A stretch of 5,738 nucleotides of DNA, taken from contig JAUSIA010000462.1 in the NCBI GenBank assembly GCA_030648225.1, forward strand, positions 1 through 5,738, written 5' to 3'. The position numbers and the translations under genes were made by a program. The DNA is from Ignavibacteria bacterium (lineage in GTDB: Bacteria; Bacteroidota; Ignavibacteria; Ignavibacteriales; Ignavibacteriaceae). Shown here in pieces: positions 1-5,738 of the stretch; positions within the stretch are counted from its first letter, which is position 1; each line of letters starts with the position of its first letter. The notes beneath the pieces are model-generated. The model made no database searches. It was not told where the DNA came from and was given only the letters and a program-made list of their open reading frames with translations.

Positions 1-1
1 T

Positions 2-538
2 AATCTTGTTGATCCTGATAATTCAATTCTTATGTTTAGAAAAAAAACTCTGCCGGGTGGTTCTACAGTTGATACTTTGATTGGAAGAGTTCCTTTACTC
101 GATCCGACCAGCACTGGATTACTTTCTGCAAACCAGGTTACTTCTTTGAAATCTTTCGATACAAGAGATTATGATCTGCTCGTTACTCTTGGAGGAAACA
201 ATAATTTTAAAGTGCAGTCACTCGATTATATTGTTACACAGGATTTTACAGGTTACCTCAACAAACTTTCTCCTGCAAATACAGATATAATGAAGCCGAA
301 CAGGTTTGCAAATCCTGAAGGCTCAGTTATTGATAACTCAGGAAATATTTTTATTGCTGATGCAGGCAAGGACAGTATTTACAAATTCAATCCTTTCGGA
401 GATGAACTTCAATCATTCGGCGGCTCAGGATTATTCAGCCAGCCTCACTCTGTTGCTTTCTTCGATAGAACCCTATATGTCCTCGATACAGGTAACAACA
501 GGGTATTGCGTTTTATTCTTTCAACGGATATACAATGA
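2..538 (+). CDS. NHL-repeat protein, C-terminal part (5' end outside window)
   Basis: The frame is open from the left edge to a TGA at 536-538, giving 178 visible residues. The ATG at 32 is internal to this open frame, so the true start probably lies upstream. The last ~80 residues hold two NHL-type beta-propeller blades. The first runs from FANPEGSVIDNSGNIFIAD to YKFNPFG and the second from FSQPHSVAFF to LDTGNNRVLRF, with the usual 'P-x-x-hydrophobic ... IADxGNxRIxxF' pattern. The preceding ~95 residues are not recognised. NHL propellers usually serve as binding platforms, and in Bacteroidota and Ignavibacteria they are common in exported or lipoprotein-type proteins. The export signal, if any, would be outside the window, so location and ligand are unknown. 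The protein ends directly after the last blade with no sorting domain. The family call is fairly sure; any specific function is not. Confidence 0.75.
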   Translation, partial: NLVDPDNSILMFRKKTLPGGSTVDTLIGRVPLLDPTSTGLLSANQVTSLKSFDTRDYDLLVTLGGNNNFKVQSLDYIVTQDFTGYLNKLSPANTDIMKPNRFANPEGSVIDNSGNIFIADAGKDSIYKFNPFGDELQSFGGSGLFSQPHSVAFFDRTLYVLDTGNNRVLRFILSTDIQ

Positions 539-558
539 GGAGTTCAAGTGTAAGCCTG

Positions 559-576
559 CCCCGATGACAATCGGGG
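559..576. repeat. Small palindrome, CCCCGAT/ATCGGGG hairpin
   Basis: A perfect 7-bp stem (CCCCGAT at 559-565, ATCGGGG at 570-576) closes a GACA loop. It begins 20 nt after the NHL gene stop and is not followed by a T-run, so it is not a classical intrinsic terminator. Its outer arm CCCCGA/TCGGGG is shared with the hairpin at 5594-5613, which suggests both belong to one dispersed REP-like family. Confidence 0.65.
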
Positions 577-585
577 TTCAAGTTC

Positions 586-615
586 TCAGCCGAAGGCTGA
601 TCCGCCTATGGCGGA
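586..615. repeat. Double 15-bp palindromic unit (6-3-6 / 6-3-6), intergenic copy
   Basis: Two abutting perfect hairpins occur: TCAGCC-GAA-GGCTGA (586-600) and TCCGCC-TAT-GGCGGA (601-615). Each has 6-bp arms and a 3-nt loop. The 30-bp block has 19 G/C bases in AT-rich DNA. The second half carries the same arms as both halves of the block at 2926-2955, differing only in the loop. Read in the frame used at the coding copy, this copy has a TGA stop at 598-600, so it could not sit in a gene in that frame. No transposase is visible in the window, so a mobilising partner would have to be elsewhere. Confidence 0.7.
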
Positions 616-684
616 AAGTGTAAGATCAAGAATAAGTGGAAGATATTAAACAGTTAATTCATCATTAAAAAATAAGATTACAAT

Positions 685-3045
685 ATGAATAAAATTTTGG
701 TTCTTTTGGTATTAGTTAGTTCTTTTGTCTACTCACAAGTTGTTCCTATCGCAGATTTAAGAATGAACGATGCTAACGGAGTACCTGTTGATACCGGACA
801 GGTATTTACTATTTCAGGAATAGTTACTTGCTCAGATCAGTTTGGCAGTCCAAGTGCTGTACAGGATGAAACAGCAGGTATTTCTATTTTTGGCACCAAC
901 TTCACAAACCAGGTTGCTCTTGGAGATTCCGTTACTGTAACTTCAGTCTTAACTCAGTTTAATGGATTAACTGAATTTGATTTTAGAAGACCTGGATCTT
1001 CAGTTACAATTCATTCTAATACAGAAATCCCTGAGCCAACAATTCTTATTATAAATGACATTGCAACGCAGCAATGGAATGGTTTCGAAGAATATGAAGG
1101 TCTTCTTATAAGAATTAATAATGTTACAATTAATGCTTCAGGTAATTTTACAAGCGGAACTAATTATAACATCACTGATGCAACAGGAACTTTAGCTGCC
1201 GGACTTAGGATTGATAATAACGTTTCTACAATTATCGGGACACCTATTCCATCAGGGCAGGTCGATATTATTGGAATTCTTGGTCAATATAATAATCCTC
1301 CAAATACTCCTCCATTTGATGATGGATACCAGGTTCAGCCAAGATTCATTCAGGATATTGTTTATGATGGTGCTCCATTAATTCTTACCCCGGTTTATGC
1401 TTCAGATATTGATACAAATTCTTTTACTGTTTATTTCAATACTGCAAGGAATGGAAATAGCCAGGTAAAGTATGGATTGACACCGTCGCTTGAACTTGAC
1501 TCTGTTGTTATTGATACCGATACAACTGAACATGTAGTGCCGGTTACCGGTTTACAGCCTTTCACACTTTACTATTTCAAAGCTTATTCAACAAATAATG
1601 TTGGAACAAGTGCAAGTGATCTCTATTCTGTAAGAACTGCTTCTGCAAATCCATCTCCAGGTACTATCAATGTTTATTTTAATTTTTCTGTTGATACAAC
1701 TGTTGCTATTCCGGGAAATTCTGCAACTGGAAATGTTGATTTTAAAAATAAATTAATAGAAAGAATTAACCAGACTAATTACTCAATTGATCTTGCTCTT
1801 TACAGTTTCTTTGGAATGCCCGAAGTTGCCGATGCTTTAGTGCTTGCGAAAAACAGGGGAGTAAAAGTAAGAGTTGTATATGACCATAGAGGCGGTGGTT
1901 CCCTGCAAAATAGTATGCAGACTTTAGCTAACGCAGGAATTCTGATAAGCCGGAGACCAAATGAGACGTCAACATTTCATGGTATAATGCACAATAAATT
2001 TTTCATTTTCGATGCAAGAGATACAATTGAAACCAATGACTGGGTTTGGACTGGTTCCTGGAATGTTACTTCAACTGAACTTGGATGGAAAAATAATGTA
2101 TTAGAAATAAATGATCCCACTTTGGCATCTGCATATATGATTGAGTTTGAAGAGATGTGGGGAAGCAATACTGAAATTCCCAATCCTTCGAATGCAAAGT
2201 TTGGTTTTAACAAGATAGATAACACTCCACATAATTTTAATATTGACGGGAAAGAGATACAGCTTTATTTCTCTCCTTCCGACGGAACAACAAATAAAAT
2301 CAACACACAAATCAGTTTTGCAAATAATAATATTTATCTGGCACTTTATGTTATAACAAGAGATGATATCAGAGATGCGATTATTGCACAAACAAATCTT
2401 GGTATGGATAATTTAAGAGGGATTGTTGAACAAACCAACTCACAAGGGACGGAGTTCTTTACATTACAGACTTATGGAGAAATGCTTGAGAATCCTTCAC
2501 CAACTCTTCACCATAAATATGCAATTATGGATGCCTCATATTCTGAAAGTGCACCGACAACAATTACTGGTTCACATAACTGGTCAACAGCGGCAGAAGA
2601 GGATAACGATGAGAACACAGTTATAATAAGAGATGTTTATATAGCAAACCAGTATATGCAGGAGTTTAAAAAGCGTTATAATGAAGCTGGCGGAACAGGT
2701 ACATTTATCATACCTGTTGTTGGAGTTGAAGATGATTATGAAATAAATGAATTTTCATATCAGTTATATCAAAACTATCCCAATCCATTTAATCCTGTAA
2801 CAACTATAAGATTTGAAATACCATATCCTGAATACGTGGAATTAACCTTATATGATATATTAGGAAGAAAAGTAAGAACTTTGTTTGAAGGAGAAGTACC
2901 CGCTGGAATTATTTCGGTTGATTTTTCCGCCAAAGGCGGATCCGCCTCTGGCGGAAATGCAGATGGTCTCGCAAGCGGAGTTTATATTTACAGACTGCAG
3001 GCAGGGGATTTTATTGCCTCAAAGAAGTTGATGCTGATGAAATAA
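685..3045 (+). CDS. Secreted two-HKD phospholipase D-like nuclease with T9SS sorting domain
   Basis: This 786-residue multidomain protein is probably exported by Sec and then T9SS. Residues 1-17 are a signal peptide (MNKILVLLVLVSSFVYS, likely cut before Q18). Residues ~19-225 resemble the OB-fold-like region found with extracellular nucleases (IADLR..., VFTISGIVT, DETAGISIFG). Residues ~230-320 are fibronectin III-like (VTGLQPFTLYYFKAY). Residues ~327-670 form a complete PLD domain with two HxKx4D motifs: H436/K438/D443 followed by GSWN 457-460, and H609/K611/D616 followed by GSHN 629-632. PLD enzymes use such paired histidines to cleave phosphodiesters; this layout suits a nuclease better than a lipase, but the substrate is inferred. 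Residues ~692-786 are a T9SS type A sorting domain (YQNYPNPFNP to the C-terminal KKLMLMK), interrupted by a ten-residue repeat-derived insert at 748-757. The ATG at 685 directly precedes the signal peptide; no Shine-Dalgarno is seen, only A-rich sequence, as is common in Bacteroidota. Confidence 0.88.
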   Translation: MNKILVLLVLVSSFVYSQVVPIADLRMNDANGVPVDTGQVFTISGIVTCSDQFGSPSAVQDETAGISIFGTNFTNQVALGDSVTVTSVLTQFNGLTEFDFRRPGSSVTIHSNTEIPEPTILIINDIATQQWNGFEEYEGLLIRINNVTINASGNFTSGTNYNITDATGTLAAGLRIDNNVSTIIGTPIPSGQVDIIGILGQYNNPPNTPPFDDGYQVQPRFIQDIVYDGAPLILTPVYASDIDTNSFTVYFNTARNGNSQVKYGLTPSLELDSVVIDTDTTEHVVPVTGLQPFTLYYFKAYSTNNVGTSASDLYSVRTASANPSPGTINVYFNFSVDTTVAIPGNSATGNVDFKNKLIERINQTNYSIDLALYSFFGMPEVADALVLAKNRGVKVRVVYDHRGGGSLQNSMQTLANAGILISRRPNETSTFHGIMHNKFFIFDARDTIETNDWVWTGSWNVTSTELGWKNNVLEINDPTLASAYMIEFEEMWGSNTEIPNPSNAKFGFNKIDNTPHNFNIDGKEIQLYFSPSDGTTNKINTQISFANNNIYLALYVITRDDIRDAIIAQTNLGMDNLRGIVEQTNSQGTEFFTLQTYGEMLENPSPTLHHKYAIMDASYSESAPTTITGSHNWSTAAEEDNDENTVIIRDVYIANQYMQEFKKRYNEAGGTGTFIIPVVGVEDDYEINEFSYQLYQNYPNPFNPVTTIRFEIPYPEYVELTLYDILGRKVRTLFEGEVPAGIISVDFSAKGGSASGGNADGLASGVYIYRLQAGDFIASKKLMLMK
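2926..2955. repeat. Double 15-bp palindromic unit inserted in frame in the T9SS domain
   Basis: Two abutting perfect palindromes occur: TCCGCC-AAA-GGCGGA (2926-2940) and TCCGCC-TCT-GGCGGA (2941-2955). The design matches the intergenic block at 586-615. The block begins exactly on a codon boundary (codon 748) and encodes SAKGGSASGG. It holds 21 G/C bases of 30, against AT-rich flanks. Without it the protein would read SVDF-NADGLASGVYIYRL, which is the normal continuation of this sorting-domain family. All three forward frames through the block are free of stops, and its length is a multiple of three, so such a unit can be tolerated inside genes. The repeat is seen directly; acquisition by insertion is inferred. 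Confidence 0.8.
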
Positions 3046-3150
3046 AAAGCCCTTTACGATTCCCTTAAGAGAGGAAAAAGCGAATCGGAGAAAATACTAT
3101 TTACTTGATTTGCTTTATAAAAAATAGTTCTTCTAAGAGAAAATCATTCT
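3046..3150. other. Intergenic gap after the PLD gene, no gene seen
   Basis: No coding signal is visible. There is one weak inverted repeat (CGATTC at 3057-3062, GAATCG at 3082-3087, 19-nt loop), which could form a poor hairpin shortly after the PLD gene stop, but no T-run follows. A second AT-only repeat (ACTATTT ... AAATAGT) lies around 3096-3128. Neither is convincing as a terminator. Confidence 0.3.
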
Positions 3151-3381
3151 ATGTTTGAAGTACTGCGTAAATATTTTGAAGATAGATTTAAATTCACAGA
3201 AGAACAATTTGAATTTATGAAAACCCTCTTTATCCCAAGAACAACTGGACACAGAGGTGAATTTGTGACAAGTCCTTCGCAAAGTCATTTGATTAATTTC
3301 AAAAAATATTGTTGCTACACTTCCCAAAATCATAAGCAACAAATTCGAAGGGGCACTATTACCTATAGAACTTGCAAATAA
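3151..3381 (+). pseudogene. Remnant of a Crp/Fnr-family regulator (N-terminal part only)
   Basis: The frame from ATG 3151 gives 76 residues. The first ~30 (MFEVLRKYFEDRF, then FTEEQFEFMKTLFIPR) match the usual start of Bacteroidota Crp/Fnr regulators: an N-terminal helix, 'hT/S-x-E-E', a short helix, then 'FxPR/K' followed by a basic 'xxGEF' turn (HRGEF at ~34-38). From about residue 39 the resemblance stops. The rest is Cys-, His-, Lys- and Gln-rich with no cyclic-nucleotide-binding core and no helix-turn-helix, and the frame ends at 3381. Intact family members are roughly 190-230 residues, so about four-fifths is missing. I read this as a degraded gene, perhaps with an internal deletion. 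A small expressed protein of unknown role is the alternative. Recognition is from recalled family pattern, not an alignment. Confidence 0.45.
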
Positions 3382-3454
3382 AATAGCCTCGCTTTCAACT
3401 TATCCATCTGCTAAGGCACTTGAACTATTTGCAGAGGCAACAATAGGGAAGTAG
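3293..3454 (+). other. Stop-free stretch in a second frame, possible pseudogene tail
   Basis: Shifted by one base relative to the Crp/Fnr remnant, a 53-codon open stretch without an ATG runs to a TAG at 3452-3454. It reads LISKNIVATLPKIISNKF, then GALLPIELANKIASL and AKALELFAEATIGK. Its composition is more protein-like (Ala, Leu, Ile, Glu, helix-forming) than the overlapping C-terminal part of the 3151 frame. It may be the downstream part of a broken gene whose frame was shifted or fused by deletion. I do not recognise the family, and it does not look like a Crp/Fnr DNA-binding domain. Confidence 0.25.
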
Positions 3455-3533
3455 TTACGACCAGTACATCATTTTGAAAATCAAAATCTTCATATTTCAA
3501 TTATATTCTCCTTACTTTTTACATTACTAATAA

Positions 3534-3565
3534 TTTGTATAATCTCCCCTCTATCGCTAAATTTG
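3534..3565 (+). promoter_or_regulatory. Bacteroidota-type promoter for atpDC
   Basis: TTTG at 3534-3537 and TAAATTTG at 3558-3565 are separated by 20 nt. They match the -33 TTTG and -7 TAnnTTTG elements of Bacteroidota primary-sigma promoters. Transcription would start near 3570-3573, giving a short leader of about 25 nt before the atpD ATG. A perfect TATAAT hexamer (3538-3543) overlaps the spacer and could be a conventional -10, but no good -35 lies at the right distance. Position, spacing and the lack of a closer upstream gene support the first reading. Confidence 0.55.
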
Positions 3566-3587
3566 TAACTCAATTTTCAAAAATTAA

Positions 3588-5017
<1,430 letters not shown>

Positions 5018-5018
<1 letters not shown>

Positions 5019-5440
5019 TGGACGGTGTTCTTTATCTTGAAATAATAACTCCAGCCAAAATTGTATTTAAAGGTAATATAGAATCAGTTACAATTCCCGG
5101 TGTTGAAGGAAGCTTCCAGGTATTAAAAAACCATGCTCCTCTCATAAGTGTTTTTGAGATCGGGCTTGTGAAAATAAAGATTGATGCAAATACCACAAAA
5201 TATTTTGCTACTGGCGGGGGTACAGTTGAAGTTCTGAATAATAATGTTCTTGTTCTCGCAGATTCACTTGAAGCAGTTGAAGAGATTGATGTTGAGCGTG
5301 CAAAGAGAGCTAAGGAAAGAGCGATGGAAAAACTAACTCTTAAAACTGAAGATACCGATATCGAAAGAGCAAGAGTTGCACTTGCAAAAGCTGTTAATCG
5401 GCTAACATTGGTTGAAAAATATATAAGGGCAGAAGTTTAA
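5018..5440 (+). CDS. atpC: F1F0 ATP synthase subunit epsilon
   Basis: This central-stalk subunit links gamma to the c-ring and, in many bacteria, restrains ATP hydrolysis through its C-terminal helices. Its 140 residues are close to E. coli epsilon (139). The N-terminal beta-sandwich (about 1-86) begins LYLEIITPAKIVFKG and carries the family signature GVEGSFQVLKNHAPLIS at 28-44. FATGGGTVEVLNNNVLVLAD (63-82) is the typical end of the sandwich. Residues ~89-137 form the two-helix C-terminal hairpin, with the family's charged Ala/Arg/Glu-rich sequence (VERAKRAKERAMEKL, then IERARVALAKAVNRL). The hairpin is therefore present, unlike in shortened epsilons. The ATG overlaps the atpD stop (TAATG), and no separate ribosome-binding site is evident. 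Stop at 5438-5440; hairpins follow from 5488. Confidence 0.96.
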
Positions 5441-5487
5441 AGCAGCAGCCTCCCTTGCCGCGGAACTAATAAATTATCATCTTATTG

Positions 5488-5507
5488 CCACGACCTTTAG
5501 GTCGTGG
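5488..5507. repeat. Palindrome CCACGACC/GGTCGTGG after atpC
   Basis: A perfect 8-bp GC-rich stem (5488-5495 with 5500-5507) closes a TTTA loop, 47 nt after the atpC stop. It is followed by A-rich sequence (ATAAAAATAAAAG) rather than a T-run, so it is not a standard intrinsic terminator on the + strand, although it could block 3' exonucleases. It is the first of three hairpins downstream of atpC and looks like a dispersed REP-like palindrome. Confidence 0.65.
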
Positions 5508-5530
5508 ATAAAAATAAAAGAATAAATTAA

Positions 5531-5571
5531 GGCTTTAGCCACAGATATAATTAAGAATTGTGGCTAAAGCC
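5531..5571. repeat. 13-bp inverted repeat built from two small palindromes; possible atpDC terminator
   Basis: The perfect 13-bp arms GGCTTTAGCCACA (5531-5543) and TGTGGCTAAAGCC (5559-5571) enclose a 15-nt AT-rich loop. Each arm also contains its own 10-bp palindrome (GGCT-TT-AGCC at 5531-5540, GGCT-AA-AGCC at 5562-5571). The structure is thus two small palindromes facing each other, as in REPIN-type repeat pairs. A run of six T follows at 5577-5582, so it might act as a terminator for atpDC, although five other bases intervene between stem and T-run. A competing hairpin overlaps its right arm: AGCCAAA (5568-5574) with TTTGGCT (5580-5586). Confidence 0.65.
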
Positions 5572-5593
5572 AAATATTTTTTGGCTATTTAAA

Positions 5594-5613
5594 CCCCGAC
5601 ATAAATGTCGGGG
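5594..5613. repeat. Palindrome CCCCGACAT/ATGTCGGGG
   Basis: A perfect inverted repeat of CCCCGACAT (5594-5602) and ATGTCGGGG (5605-5613) folds as an 8-bp stem with a TAAA loop. No T-run follows. It shares the CCCCGA/TCGGGG arms with the hairpin at 559-576, linking the repeats at the two ends of the window. Confidence 0.65.
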
Positions 5614-5738
5614 CTATTAATCAGAAATAATTTAGCTTTGCCATACTTCCTGGTAATCTGTGTGCTGCGGTTTATTTAACTTTAGTCACACTCTAAAGGA
5701 ATGAACTGTTAATTTATATATCCATCTCTCATTACTAT
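5614..5738. other. Right-edge intergenic sequence, no gene recognised
   Basis: No reading frame of note is present on either strand. The only structure is a weak 6-bp inverted repeat, CTTTAG (5680-5685) with CTAAAG (5693-5698). The ATG at 5701 directly abuts AAAGGA but stops after three codons. On the minus strand a short stretch reading TAAHRLPGSMAKLNYF and then a stop (about 5675 down to 5626) is bounded by stops on both sides and is not supported as a gene. Confidence 0.4.

Larger units (their letters stand above)
546..624. repeat. Intergenic palindrome cluster flanked by 9-bp direct repeats
   Basis: The 9-mer AAGTGTAAG occurs at 546-554 and again at 616-624. The 61 bp between the copies contain three consecutive hairpins (559-576, 586-600, 601-615), the last ending exactly where the second 9-mer starts. 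The enclosed DNA is clearly more GC-rich than its surroundings. This arrangement resembles a small inserted element with a target-site duplication. An 8-mer GTTCAAGT is also repeated (542-549 and 576-583), which could reflect stepwise insertion. The repeats are seen directly; the insertion reading is inference, because 9-bp matches in purine-rich DNA can arise by chance. Lying just after the NHL gene stop, the hairpins could also end or stabilise that transcript. Confidence 0.5.

Noticed and set aside
306..623. A 105-codon open frame overlapping the NHL gene end and the hairpin cluster
   Set aside because: It is out of frame with the well-supported NHL repeats and its residues look like a shifted reading of them; its tail is just the palindromes translated.
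1977..2391. Minus-strand open frames inside the PLD gene
   Set aside because: They lie opposite the conserved HKD region, which fully explains the DNA, and their Cys/Ile/Ser-rich translations resemble no protein family.
3057..3087. Inverted repeat CGATTC/GAATCG as a terminator for the PLD gene
   Set aside because: The 6-bp stem with a 19-nt loop and no T-run is too weak to call a terminator.
3133..3342. Minus-strand 69-codon open frame opposite the Crp/Fnr-like remnant
   Set aside because: The plus-strand reading has a recognisable family pattern, while the minus-strand product is Phe/Cys-rich without any motif.
5488..5613. CRISPR array, because of evenly spaced repeats
   Set aside because: The three hairpins differ in sequence and length, the spacers are only 22-23 nt, and no direct repeat unit is shared.
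5701..5712. ATG preceded by AAAGGA near the right edge as a gene start
   Set aside because: The purine motif abuts the ATG with no spacing, and the frame stops after three codons.

Overview
The window is AT-rich and reads like a member of the Ignavibacteria or a close relative in the Bacteroidota/Chlorobi group. The evidence is a YPNPFNP-type C-terminal sorting domain of the type IX secretion system (T9SS), an NHL-repeat surface-type protein, a lone atpD-atpC pair separated from the other ATP synthase genes (as in green sulfur bacteria and cyanobacteria), and a Bacteroidota-style TTTG / TAnnTTTG promoter. This placement is inferred from gene content only.

Layout: (1) 2-538 is the 3' end of an NHL-repeat protein gene that starts outside the window. 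(2) 539-684 is an intergenic gap holding a cluster of three small GC-rich hairpins between 9-bp direct repeats. (3) 685-3045 encodes a 786-residue secreted protein: signal peptide, OB-fold-like region, fibronectin III-like domain, two-HKD phospholipase D/nuclease domain and T9SS sorting domain. (4) 3046-3596 has no intact gene. It holds an apparent remnant of a Crp/Fnr-family regulator and then the promoter region of the next operon. (5) 3597-5440 is atpD-atpC (F1 ATP synthase beta and epsilon), joined by a TAATG stop/start overlap. (6) 5441-5738 has no recognisable gene and carries three strong hairpins at almost regular 22-23 nt spacing.

The ATP synthase pair is ordinary housekeeping: beta carries the catalytic sites and epsilon is the central-stalk and regulatory subunit. 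The PLD protein is probably exported across the inner membrane by Sec and across the outer membrane by T9SS, to act on nucleic acid or phosphodiesters outside the cell. The NHL protein may also be envelope-associated, but nothing links the two functionally.

The most notable signal is a family of short palindromic repeats. A 30-bp unit made of two tandem 15-bp palindromes (6-bp arm, 3-nt loop, 6-bp arm) lies between genes at 586-615. A second copy of the same design lies inside the coding sequence of the PLD protein at 2926-2955. There it adds exactly ten in-frame residues (SAKGGSASGG) to the T9SS sorting domain, and removing them restores a standard-looking domain. This looks like a palindromic element that has entered a protein-coding gene without breaking it.
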